A stretch of DNA of 47,510 bases from Thermoanaerobaculia bacterium (GTDB taxonomy: Bacteria > Acidobacteriota > Thermoanaerobaculia > Multivoradales > JAGPDF01): assembly GCA_018057705.1 (NCBI GenBank), contig JAGPDF010000008.1:1-47510 (forward strand), read 5' to 3'. The notes beneath the pieces are model-generated. The model was not told the DNA's origin, made no database searches, and worked only from the letters and a program-made list of their open reading frames with translations. Position numbers and translations under genes: made by a program. Each line of letters begins with the position of its first letter. Positions within the stretch are counted from its first letter, which is position 1. Shown here piece after piece: positions 17,654 to 25,461 of the stretch.

Positions 17654-18939
17654 TGTCGGCGCGCCGGATCGGCGGCGGGTGGCTGGCGGCGGCGCTGCTC
17701 GCCCCGGCCGTGGGGGTCGCTGGCGTCGTTCCTGTCGCGACGCCGGTGCAGCTCATCGCCGCGATCGACAGTGCGGCGCCCGGCGACGTCATCACGCTCG
17801 CGGCTGGCAAGTACGACATCTCCCAGAACCTCCTCTGCGATGTCCCCGGAACGGCGAGCGCGCCGATCGTCGTGCGCTCCGCGGTGCCGCTCGGGGCGCT
17901 GATCCGTTTCGACGCTGTGGAGGGCTTCAAGGTTTCGGCGCGCCATTGGGTTTTCGAGGATCTGGACATTCAGGGCGTCTGCGCCGATCACTCCGACTGC
18001 GAGCATGCCTTTCACGTCTTCGGCGACGCCGACTTCCTGCGGATCCGCCGGTCGCGCCTGCGCGATTTCAATGCCCAGATCAAGAGCAACCGGGATCCGG
18101 ATGTCCTCGTGTTTCCCGACGACGTGGTGATCGAAGGCAACGAATTCTCCGACAGCGCGCCACGCCAGACCGGGAATCCGGTCACCAAGATCGACGTCGT
18201 CGGCGGGCGACGCTGGATCGTGCGGGCCAACGTCATCCACGACTTCGAGAAGGCCCTGGGCGACCACATCTCGTACGCCGCGTTCCTGAAGGGAAACTCG
18301 CGCGACGGGCTCTTCGAGCGCAACCTCGTGATCTGCGAGCACGACCACGCCGGCGGCGTCCGCCTGGGTCTTTCGCTCGGCGGCGGCGGGAGCGGCCCGG
18401 ACTCGATCTGCGAGGACAGCACCTGCACGCCGGAGCATCAGGACGGCACGCTGCGCAATAACCTGATCGTCAACTGCCCGGCCGATGTCGGGATCTACCT
18501 CAACGAGGCGCTCGATACCCGGATCTACGACAACACGCTGATCGCGACGACGGGCATCGACGTGCGCTTCACGGCTTCGACCGCGGATATCCGCAACAAC
18601 CTCGTCTCGGGGCAGATCCGCAACCGCGACGGCGGCACCTCGACGCAGAGCGCCAACCTCACCGGTATCACGACGCCGCAATATGAGCAGTGGTTCGCCG
18701 ACCCTCTCGCCGCCGACCTCACCCTGCTCGACGGCACCGCCTTCGTCGACCTCGCCGAGCCGCTCATCGCAGTGCCCGACGACTACTGCGGAAGATCCCG
18801 AGGAGCTACGCCTGACCGAGGCGCCGTCGAATACGGTGGGACGATCTGCGACACGACCCAAGCCGGCGGGGGAAGCGACCTGTTCCGCGACGGCTTCGCC
18901 ACGGGCGGCACCGGCCAATGGTCCGGAGTCGCCCCGTAG
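17653..18939 (+). CDS. Secreted right-handed parallel beta-helix protein with DGFE-type tail
   Basis: A 428-aa exported protein. A signal peptide (MSARRIGGGWLAAALL, ending near GVAG) precedes a parallel beta-helix of the PL6/chondroitinase-B-like type: LIAAIDSAAPGDVITLAAGKYD is the classic first coil, followed by RWIVRANVIHDF, NNLIVNCPADVGIYLNEA and IYDNTLIATTG rungs. The fold is used by polysaccharide lyases and binding proteins; the catalytic residues of PL6 are not obvious, so activity is open. The C-terminus LFRDGFATGGTGQWSGVAP matches the tails of the upstream dehydrogenase and the 10903 protein. Its ATG overlaps the previous stop by one base, so the two secreted proteins are probably made together. 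Confidence 0.85.
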   Translation: MSARRIGGGWLAAALLAPAVGVAGVVPVATPVQLIAAIDSAAPGDVITLAAGKYDISQNLLCDVPGTASAPIVVRSAVPLGALIRFDAVEGFKVSARHWVFEDLDIQGVCADHSDCEHAFHVFGDADFLRIRRSRLRDFNAQIKSNRDPDVLVFPDDVVIEGNEFSDSAPRQTGNPVTKIDVVGGRRWIVRANVIHDFEKALGDHISYAAFLKGNSRDGLFERNLVICEHDHAGGVRLGLSLGGGGSGPDSICEDSTCTPEHQDGTLRNNLIVNCPADVGIYLNEALDTRIYDNTLIATTGIDVRFTASTADIRNNLVSGQIRNRDGGTSTQSANLTGITTPQYEQWFADPLAADLTLLDGTAFVDLAEPLIAVPDDYCGRSRGATPDRGAVEYGGTICDTTQAGGGSDLFRDGFATGGTGQWSGVAP

Positions 18940-18961
18940 TGCACGCCCGCCGATGCCGTAA

Positions 18962-19059
18962 GTAGGATGCGGTAAGCGAAGCGCACCGCATCGGTCGCGT
19001 GACGGAGGAGTCCATCCGGAACGCGACCGATGCGTTTCGCTGCGCTCAACGCATCCTAC
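18962..19059. repeat. Double-hairpin inverted repeat (BIME-like) between convergent genes
   Basis: Two 38-nt arms (18962-18999 and 19022-19059) pair at 33 of 38 positions. Each arm also holds its own small hairpin (GATGCGGT/ACCGCATC on the left, GATGCGTT/AACGCATC on the right). It sits between the convergent stops of the beta-helix and FadL genes, where it could act as a two-way terminator. This is a third repeat family. Confidence 0.8.
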
Positions 19060-19095
19060 ATTTTGATCTCTTGGCGACGGCGGTGCTTCGGGCGC

Positions 19096-20376
19096 TTACC
19101 GCCGCCAGCGGGCCGAGATGGAAAAGACCTGGGCACGGGCGCTGTACGTGCCAGGGTCGGGAACGGGGTAGTTGTAGATGTTGGCATCGCGGTCGTCAGA
19201 CTGATGGAACGAGTAGCCGACGTCGAACGAGAGTCCGGGGAGATTGCAGGAAGCGCCGAAGGCCACGACGGTCGTGTCGCCCTGGGAGTAGCCGGGCTCG
19301 AGTGTTTCCTCGGGCACCGGGCTCGGCTCGAAGGCGAGGCCGCCACCCAGCGCCCACATCGGCGAGAGCTTCCATTCGGCGCCGAGCCGCAGGCTGAGCA
19401 CGTCCTTCCAGTCGCGGTCGCGTTGGATCGCTGCTGGGCAGCAGGGGGAGAACGGAAGATCGCCTGCCGTATCGATCGAGGTGCGGTCGAGCGCCGACCA
19501 ACCGCTCCAGACGACGTCTCCCTCGAGCTTCAGGCTCTCCGTGATTCCCCACCAGACGCCGATCGATGCCGTGGGCGGGAGCTCGAAGTTCATGTTTACC
19601 GCGGAGGAGGCGAACCGGCGGTTGAAAGCGGCCTCGACCGCGGGGTCGCTGATCGGTTCGCGCGGGAAGGTGTCCATGTCGCCGCCGCCGTCGAGCGAGA
19701 CTCCGGTGCCGAACACCGCTCCCCAACCCCAATTCGAGGCGCTGTACTGGACGCCGAGGTCGAAGCCGATTCCGTCGACCTGAGATGCCGCCTGCGTTTC
19801 CGCTTCCACGAAGTGCAGGTCCTCGAATCCGAAGATCTCGAGCGTGGCGAAGGAGGTCTCATAGCCGCCGCGCACGTAGCGCAGCGAGCCGCCGAGGCTC
19901 CAGCGTTCGTCGATCGCCCAGGCGAGCGTCGGGCGGAGCTCGAAGAGGGTGGTCTCCTGCCGGATCGTCTGGAAGCGCCCGGGGAAGAGCGCCGTGTCCC
20001 AGTTGGTGATCGTCCAGAACGGCGCGTCGAGGCTGAATCCGAAGGTGAGCGGAACGCCGAGCGCTTCGGGTTTCCAGGTGGCGTAGAGAGCCGGAGGAAA
20101 CTGGATGACGTGGTGGGCCAGGTCGCTCTGGCCCGCGGTGTCGAGCTGGTCCTTCGGCGCCTGAAAGTCGAGGCCGGCCTGAAACTGCAGGCCCTCGAGT
20201 CGTGCGACGCCGGCGGGGTTGTAGCGCACCGCCGAGGGGTCGTCGGCGCGCGCGACGAAGGCGCCGACCTGGGCGGCGCCGCGACCGCCGTGCTGGAAGA
20301 GACCGAAACCGGCGGCGGCGAGCGGAGCCGAGAGCGGCACGAGAACGAAGAGGAGAAGGAGGGCGCGTCGTTTCAT
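19096..20376 (-). CDS. FadL/OmpP1/TodX-family outer-membrane protein
   Basis: A 426-aa outer-membrane beta-barrel of the long-chain fatty acid transporter family, which lets hydrophobic molecules cross the outer membrane. The signal peptide is MKRRALLLLFVLVPLSAPLAAA; the mature N-terminus GFGLFQHGGRGAAQVGAFVARADDPSAV..YNPAG is the conserved hatch region of FadL. Alternating aromatic strands run to the end and the last strand finishes near QVFSISARWRR, with a less usual basic end instead of a terminal Phe. TAGACT lies 9 nt before the ATG without a Shine-Dalgarno sequence. It is divergent from the MscS gene with 46 nt between. The substrate is unknown. Confidence 0.9.
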   Translation of the reverse strand: MKRRALLLLFVLVPLSAPLAAAGFGLFQHGGRGAAQVGAFVARADDPSAVRYNPAGVARLEGLQFQAGLDFQAPKDQLDTAGQSDLAHHVIQFPPALYATWKPEALGVPLTFGFSLDAPFWTITNWDTALFPGRFQTIRQETTLFELRPTLAWAIDERWSLGGSLRYVRGGYETSFATLEIFGFEDLHFVEAETQAASQVDGIGFDLGVQYSASNWGWGAVFGTGVSLDGGGDMDTFPREPISDPAVEAAFNRRFASSAVNMNFELPPTASIGVWWGITESLKLEGDVVWSGWSALDRTSIDTAGDLPFSPCCPAAIQRDRDWKDVLSLRLGAEWKLSPMWALGGGLAFEPSPVPEETLEPGYSQGDTTVVAFGASCNLPGLSFDVGYSFHQSDDRDANIYNYPVPDPGTYSARAQVFSISARWRR

Positions 20377-20385
20377 GGTCTTCGC

Positions 20386-20391
20386 AGTCTA
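20386..20391 (-). promoter_or_regulatory. Putative -10 element of a leaderless promoter (FadL-like gene)
   Basis: TAGACT preceded by GA, 9 nt before the ATG. It faces away from a TAAGAT box for the MscS gene only 20 nt further on, so both promoters share a very short divergent region. Confidence 0.5.
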
Positions 20392-20410
20392 TCTCCTCGC
20401 ACCTGCGCGC

Positions 20411-20416
20411 TAAGAT
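20411..20416 (+). promoter_or_regulatory. Putative -10 element of a leaderless promoter (MscS-like gene)
   Basis: TAAGAT preceded by GC, 6 nt before the ATG at 20423; the intervening ACAGGG is too close to act as a normal Shine-Dalgarno sequence. Confidence 0.45.
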
Positions 20417-20422
20417 ACAGGG

Positions 20423-21406
20423 ATGTTCGCGAACCTCACGCCGCTCCAGTCGGCCGCCGAGAACGCCGAGCGCCTGAAGGACGGCCTGCGCGAGACTCCA
20501 CACAACCTGAAGGAGGTCCTCGAGTCGCTGGTCGACCGGTTCTTCGTGCATCTTCCCGGCCTCCTGACCGGGCTCGTGATCCTCGTCCTGTTCTGGGGGT
20601 TGGCGCGCCTCGCCTCCCGCCTCGTCCGGAAGCTGGCGGAACGGGCGCGCTCGGACGAGGCGCTGCGCGACATTCTGGTGTCACTGACCCGGTTCGCAGT
20701 GCTGGCAGTCGGCGTCCTCATGGCGCTCGACCAGATGGGGCTCGAGGTGAGCTCGCTCCTCGCGGGCGTCGGTATCGCGGGCTTGGCCGTCGGTCTCGCC
20801 GCGCAGGAGACGATGGCGAACATCTTCGCCGGCTTCTCCATCCTCTGGGACCATCCCTACCGCGTCGGCGACATCGTGACCATGGCGGGGAACCAGGGCC
20901 AGGTGAGTGAGATCGGCCTGCGTTCGACCCGCATCCGGACCTTCGACCAGCGCGAGGTCATCCTGCCCAACAAGGAGATCATCCACCAGCCGATCGTCAA
21001 CCATTCGCGCTCGCCGGCGATGCGCATCGACGCGCCGGTCCTGGTCGCCTATGGCATCCCGGTCGACCGGGTGCGCGAGGTTCTCCTCGCGGCGGCGCGC
21101 CGGGATCTACCGGTCCTCGACAGTCCGGAGCCGCAGGTGGTCGTGACGGCGCTCGGCGAGTCCGGGGTCGCGGTCGAGCTGCGGGTCTGGGTCGCCGACC
21201 CGCTCTCTCCGGGAAGCTCACGCTTCCTGCTGCTCGAGGTCGCCAAGCGCGCTTTGGATGAGGCCGGCATCGAGATCCCGTTCCCGCAGCGCGTGATGCG
21301 CATCCTCGGTGGCGACGACACCGCGCGCCTGCGCAGCGGTTCGGCCGCATCTCCGGATGCCCTCTCTCCCGCCGCTCCCGCCCCTCCCGAATCCTCCAGT
21401 TCCTGA
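20423..21406 (+). CDS. Small-conductance mechanosensitive channel (MscS family)
   Basis: A 327-aa inner-membrane channel that opens under membrane tension to release solutes. Three transmembrane helices: about 45-65, 85-107 and the pore-lining TM3, whose Gly/Ala packing pattern VGIAGLAVGLAAQETMANIFAG is diagnostic. The beta domain follows with DHPYRVGDIV and TRIRTFDQREVILPNKEI, then the cytoplasmic alpha/beta domain. A Pro/Ala/Ser-rich tail of about 25 residues ends the protein. The size matches E. coli MscS plus a short N-terminal extension. A 58-nt gap separates it from the STAS gene on the same strand. Confidence 0.93.
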   Translation: MFANLTPLQSAAENAERLKDGLRETPHNLKEVLESLVDRFFVHLPGLLTGLVILVLFWGLARLASRLVRKLAERARSDEALRDILVSLTRFAVLAVGVLMALDQMGLEVSSLLAGVGIAGLAVGLAAQETMANIFAGFSILWDHPYRVGDIVTMAGNQGQVSEIGLRSTRIRTFDQREVILPNKEIIHQPIVNHSRSPAMRIDAPVLVAYGIPVDRVREVLLAAARRDLPVLDSPEPQVVVTALGESGVAVELRVWVADPLSPGSSRFLLLEVAKRALDEAGIEIPFPQRVMRILGGDDTARLRSGSAASPDALSPAAPAPPESSSS

Positions 21407-21464
21407 GGGCCGAGCGTTGATCGGTCGCCGCGGTCGCTGCTAAGCTGCACTCTCTTCGAAATCC

Positions 21465-21806
21465 ATGATCGTCGAAAAGCGCCGCATCGGACCCGACACC
21501 CTCCTCGTCGTCGAGGGCGTCATCAAGCTCGGCGAGAGCGCCGTCTTCTTCTCGAAAGCGCTCGAGCGCGTCCTCGAAGAGGAGGGGCGGCACGTGCTCG
21601 TCGACATGGCGCAGATCAACCAGATGGACTCGACCGGCATCGGCGAGCTGGTGGGGTATCTCGGCCGGTTCTCCGAGGCTCGCCGCCGCCTGATCCTGGT
21701 CGCTCCGTCCGAACGCGTGCGGCGGCTCCTGCGGGTCGTCCAGCTCGACACCCTCTTCCCGATCTACGAGACGCTGGAGGCCGCCCTCGCTGCCGAGCAG
21801 GCCTGA
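21465..21806 (+). CDS. STAS-domain protein (anti-sigma factor antagonist type)
   Basis: A 113-aa single STAS domain of the SpoIIAA/RsbV type. VDMAQINQMDSTGIGELVGYL holds the DSTG motif whose serine (S56) is the usual phosphorylation site; dephosphorylated antagonists bind anti-sigma kinases and free the sigma factor. No anti-sigma kinase is adjacent; a SpoIIE-type phosphatase is encoded 13 kb away (35282-37693) and might act on it, which is only inference. A GnTAnnnT box (TAAGCT) lies 19 nt before the ATG. The 3' end holds a GGAGG that fits the start of the overlapping asparaginase gene. Confidence 0.87.
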   Translation: MIVEKRRIGPDTLLVVEGVIKLGESAVFFSKALERVLEEEGRHVLVDMAQINQMDSTGIGELVGYLGRFSEARRRLILVAPSERVRRLLRVVQLDTLFPIYETLEAALAAEQA

Positions 21807-22890
21807 GCCGACGCTCTGCCGGCTCGCCACGGTCCGCCGCGGCACGGCGGACGAGTCCTGGCACTCGGGGGCGATCGCCGTCGTCTCGCCCGGCGGAGCC
21901 CTCCTGCACTCTGCCGGCGACGCCGCCCTCCCGGTTGTCGTCCGTTCGACGGTCAAGCCGTTTCAGGCGCTGCCCCTGCTGCTCTCGGGCGGCGAGGCCG
22001 CCTACTCCCTCGCCGGCGAAGACCTGGCCCTGCTCTGTTCCTCCCACAGCGGCACCCCGGCGCACCGGGCGCGGGCGCTTTCGCTCCTCGCGCGAGGTGG
22101 CTTCACTGCGGCCGACCTGCTCTGCGGCGCCCATCGCCCGCTGGGGGAGGTGACGGCGCAGGCAGAAGAGCGAGGGGACTCGGGACAGGGCGCCCCCTGG
22201 ACGGCGCTCCACAACAACTGCTCCGGCAAGCATGCCGGGATGCTCCTCGCCTGCCGCAAACTCGGCTTCGACCCCGCCGGCTACATCGACCCGCAGCACC
22301 CGCTGCAGCAGCGCATCGCGGCCGAGCTGGGAGAGGTCCTGGGCGCAGGGGCGCCGGTCCCGCCCTGCGGCATCGACGGCTGCAGCGCGCCGACCTTCGC
22401 GGTGCCGCTCGCGGCGCTCGCGAGGGGCTTCGCGGCGCTCGCCGATCCGGCAGCGTCCGGCCTCGACGCGAAGCGCGCCGATGCTCTCGGCCGGCTCGGC
22501 TCGAGCATGGCGGCCCACCCGGAGATGGTCGCCGGACCGGGGCGATTCACCACGGCGCTCATCGCCGCGACCGCCGGCCGCGTCGTCGGCAAGGAGGGCG
22601 CAGAGGGCGTCTACGCTCTGGCGGTGCGCGGCCCGCGTCCGCTGGGGATCGCAATCAAATTCGCTGACGGCGCGGAACGTTGCCGCGACATCGTCGTCCT
22701 CGAACTGCTGCAGCGCCTCGGAGCTCTGCGCCCGGCCGAGCGGGCGGCCCTCGCCGGTTTCGACCCGCCCGTCGAGCGCAATCATCGCGGCCTCGCGGTC
22801 GGCCGCATCGAAGCCGAGTTCGAGCTCGATGGCACGGCGGCATCCGTCAGCGACCCGGCGGGTCAGGCCGTTCGCGCCCGCCCAGCGTAA
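21790..22890 (+). CDS. Asparaginase II-type (Rhizobium etli AnsA-like) L-asparaginase, probable CTG start
   Basis: Hydrolyses L-asparagine to aspartate and ammonia; the PF06089 family is unrelated to E. coli asparaginases. Taking CTG 21790 as start gives 366 aa with the family signatures: S53 and K56 in RSTVKPFQALP, S85 in CSSHSG, C144 and K147 in NNCSGKHAGML, and CGIDGCSAP. As I recall the R. etli enzyme, these correspond to its Ser-Lys pairs and zinc ligands. No ATG, GTG or TTG lies in frame between the preceding stop (21691) and GTG 22150, and a start at 22150 would lose S53, K56 and S85. GGAGG at 21776-21780 is 9 nt before CTG. The gene overlaps the STAS gene by 17 nt. Confidence 0.85.
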   Translation: MPSRPEPTLCRLATVRRGTADESWHSGAIAVVSPGGALLHSAGDAALPVVVRSTVKPFQALPLLLSGGEAAYSLAGEDLALLCSSHSGTPAHRARALSLLARGGFTAADLLCGAHRPLGEVTAQAEERGDSGQGAPWTALHNNCSGKHAGMLLACRKLGFDPAGYIDPQHPLQQRIAAELGEVLGAGAPVPPCGIDGCSAPTFAVPLAALARGFAALADPAASGLDAKRADALGRLGSSMAAHPEMVAGPGRFTTALIAATAGRVVGKEGAEGVYALAVRGPRPLGIAIKFADGAERCRDIVVLELLQRLGALRPAERAALAGFDPPVERNHRGLAVGRIEAEFELDGTAASVSDPAGQAVRARPA

Positions 22891-22928
22891 GACTTTAGAA
22901 TGTACCTGTACTTCTGCACGGAGACCCG

Positions 22929-24383
22929 ATGAAATCCGAATCGATGAACGACACCCAATTGAGAGCTGCGCTGGAGGAGTTGCAGGCCCAGCTTCCCGAC
23001 TGCATCACCTTCGAGCTTGCCGACCGGCAGCCGTTCGAAAGCGACTTCGGGCGCTGGAAGCATCGCCTGCCGGCCGCTGTGGCGCGCTGCCGCAACGCCC
23101 AGGAGCTCGCCCGGACGATCCGCTTCTGCAGCGAGCGCGGCATCCCGGTGGCGCCGCGCAGCCAGGGGCATACCCAGAGCGGACAGTCGACTACCCGCGG
23201 ACTGCTCCTCGATTCGTCGGCGATGAACCGGATTCTCGAGATCAACGAGGAGGAGCTCTGGGCCGACGTCGAGTGTGGCGTCATCTGGCGCGAGCTGGTG
23301 ATCGCCGCCACGGACCGCGGCCTCCTGCCGCCGGTGCTGACCAACAACCTCGGGGTCACGGTCGCCGGCACGACCTCGATGGCCGGTCTCGGTGTCGCGA
23401 GCTTCCGCTTCGGCACCCAGGCCGACAACGCCATCGAGCTCGAAGTCGTGACCGGTGCCGGCGACATCGTCGTCTGCTCACGCGACCGGGAGCCCGAGCT
23501 CTTCGACATGGTGCGCTGCAGTCTCGGGCAGATCGGCATGATCACCCGCGTGCGCACGCGGCTGCGCCGTTGCGCGCCGATGGTCCGCATGTACACCCTG
23601 GTCTACGACGAGCTCGGGCAGTTCATGGACGACGCCCTGAAGGTGATGCACGCGCCACCAGACGGTGCCTTCGCCGGTTTTTCTTCATTGGGAGGCATCT
23701 GCTCGCCGGCGCCGCTCGGCTTCCGCAAGGTGGGCGAGGGGCTGGAGCTCGGCAAGGGGATGATCGGCTTCGCGCAGTGGCTCTTCCCGATGTTCCTGAC
23801 CATCGAGTTCACGCCCGGCGAGGAGCCGGACGACGAGAAGGTGCTGGCCCCGCTTTCGCCCTGGCGCCGCTCCCTGATTCAGGACGTGACGCAGCTCGAG
23901 TTCTGCCGCCGCATGGAGCCGATGTTCGAAGCCTGGAAGCTCTCGGGCTACTGGGAGAAGCCGCACCCGTGGATGGAGACGACATTGCCGTGGGATTCTG
24001 CGAAGGAGTACATCGAGACGATCCTCGCGAACCTGCCGCCGGGAGCGCTCGGCGCCGGCGGCCACGTCCTCCTCTGGCCGGCGAAGACCTCGACCTCGAG
24101 CGTGCCGCTCTTCATGCATCCGGGCGGCGAGCAGGTTCTCGGCTGGGGCGTCCTCGGCGCCGTGCCGGAGTCGAAGCTCGACGAGATGCTGACCCAGCTC
24201 GACATGGCCTCGGAGCTGTCGATCGCCTACGGCGGCAAGCGCTACCTCTCGGGCTTCATCACTTTCGACACCCCGGAGCGCTGGGCTGCTCACTACGGCG
24301 ACCAGTGGCCGCGCCTGTGCGCCGCGAAGCGCCGGTGGGATCCCTCAGGAATCCTCGCCCCCGGATTCATCCAGTACGAATGA
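22929..24383 (+). CDS. FAD-linked oxidase, cytokinin dehydrogenase-like
   Basis: A 484-aa flavoprotein of the vanillyl-alcohol-oxidase superfamily. The FAD-binding_4 domain covers about 40-230: VARCRNAQELARTIRFC, PRSQGHTQSGQ and NNLGVTVAGTTSMAGLG..SFRFGTQADN. The substrate domain follows and the C-terminus DPSGILAPGFIQYE is typical. The GHT (H81) position corresponds to the GHS histidine that binds FAD covalently in plant cytokinin dehydrogenases, and the SMAGLG..FRFG block also resembles that family. There is no signal peptide. GGAG 5 nt before the ATG supports the start; MNDTQL at 22944 is an alternative. The substrate is unknown; the cytokinin link is by similarity only. Confidence 0.83.
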   Translation: MKSESMNDTQLRAALEELQAQLPDCITFELADRQPFESDFGRWKHRLPAAVARCRNAQELARTIRFCSERGIPVAPRSQGHTQSGQSTTRGLLLDSSAMNRILEINEEELWADVECGVIWRELVIAATDRGLLPPVLTNNLGVTVAGTTSMAGLGVASFRFGTQADNAIELEVVTGAGDIVVCSRDREPELFDMVRCSLGQIGMITRVRTRLRRCAPMVRMYTLVYDELGQFMDDALKVMHAPPDGAFAGFSSLGGICSPAPLGFRKVGEGLELGKGMIGFAQWLFPMFLTIEFTPGEEPDDEKVLAPLSPWRRSLIQDVTQLEFCRRMEPMFEAWKLSGYWEKPHPWMETTLPWDSAKEYIETILANLPPGALGAGGHVLLWPAKTSTSSVPLFMHPGGEQVLGWGVLGAVPESKLDEMLTQLDMASELSIAYGGKRYLSGFITFDTPERWAAHYGDQWPRLCAAKRRWDPSGILAPGFIQYE

Positions 24384-24452
24384 GCCCGAAGAGCTGGACC
24401 GCGGCCGGATTCGGAGTCGGTTTCGCGGTGGGTAGGGGAAACTGAGGCCCAA

Positions 24453-25454
24453 ATGCATCGAATCGCTCTGCTGACCGGCGGCTCCACCCCTGAACGCGAT
24501 GTCGCGCTCGCCGGCGCCGCCCAGGTGGTGAAGGCGCTGCGCACCCTCGGGCATGAGGTCACGGTCGTCGACACGGTCAGCGGCCCGCTGACGCTGGCGG
24601 CCGAAGAGGCGCTGCTCGCGCAGGACGTCCGGCGCGAGCCGCCGACCCCGGAGCGGCTCGCCGAGCTCGCGGCGCAGGAGAACCTCCCGGCGCTGGTGTC
24701 GAGCGGCGAGATGCGCGCTGCCGATCTCGTCTTCCTGGTCCTCCACGGCCTGCAGGGGGAGGGCGGCACGGTGCAGGCTCTCCTCGAGCTCGGTCGGCTG
24801 CGCTATACCGGGAGCGGCCCCCTGGGCAGCGGCATGGCGATGGACAAGGAGGTCACCAAACGCCAGCTCCAGGCGGCGGGGATCCCGACCGCCGACTGGG
24901 GGATGTGGCCGATGCTGCCCGGGGCGATTGCCGATCTCGGTCTGCCGCTCATCGTGAAGCCGTCGAACGGCGGCTCGACGGTCGGCCTGACGCTGGTGAA
25001 GGCGCCGGAGGAGGTCGACGACGCGGTCGGCCTGGCTCTCGAAACCGACCGCGACGTGATGCTCGAGCGTTTCCTGCCCGGCCGCGAGTTCACGGTCGGG
25101 ATCCTCGGCCAGCAGGCGCTCTCGGTAGGCGAGATCATCCCGCAGCACGAGATCTTCGACTACGAGTGCAAGTACACCCCCGGCCTGACGCGCGAGGTCT
25201 TCCCGGCCGAGATCCCCGACGAGTTGGCGCGCGAGATGAGGGATCTGGCGCTCGCCACCCACCGGGTCCTGAAGCTGCGCGACTTCTCGCGCGTCGATTT
25301 CCGCCTGGATGCGGCGGGCGCCCCCTACGTCCTCGAAGCCAACACCCTCCCCGGCATGACCGGCACCAGCCTCCTGCCGCAGAGCGCCGCCGCCGTCGGC
25401 ATCCCCTTCCTCGACCTCTGCGCCGAAATCTGCCGCCTCGCCCTGGCCCGCTGA
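24453..25454 (+). CDS. ddl: D-alanine--D-alanine ligase
   Basis: An ATP-grasp ligase of 333 aa that joins two D-Ala for peptidoglycan precursors. Motifs in order: LTGGSTPERDVAL (E14), LHGLQGEGGTVQALLE, MDKEVTK, IVKPSNGGSTVGL (S175), LPGREFTVGILG (E212), FDYECKYTPG (Y241) and LEANTLPGMT. S175, E212 and Y241 correspond to the S150-E187-Y216 triad of E. coli DdlB; the Tyr (not Phe) favours D-Ala-D-Ala over D-Ala-D-lactate. GAGG lies 5 nt before the ATG. It stands apart from a division/cell-wall cluster here. It is followed after 7 nt by the DUF3142 gene and may share its transcript. Confidence 0.94.
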   Translation: MHRIALLTGGSTPERDVALAGAAQVVKALRTLGHEVTVVDTVSGPLTLAAEEALLAQDVRREPPTPERLAELAAQENLPALVSSGEMRAADLVFLVLHGLQGEGGTVQALLELGRLRYTGSGPLGSGMAMDKEVTKRQLQAAGIPTADWGMWPMLPGAIADLGLPLIVKPSNGGSTVGLTLVKAPEEVDDAVGLALETDRDVMLERFLPGREFTVGILGQQALSVGEIIPQHEIFDYECKYTPGLTREVFPAEIPDELAREMRDLALATHRVLKLRDFSRVDFRLDAAGAPYVLEANTLPGMTGTSLLPQSAAAVGIPFLDLCAEICRLALAR

Positions 25455-25461
25455 GCCGCGG

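Noticed and set aside
24453-25454. D-Ala-D-lactate (vancomycin-resistance type) ligase
   Set aside because: Tyr is kept in ECKY with the matching Ser and Glu, as in D-Ala-D-Ala ligases; no vanH/vanX neighbours.
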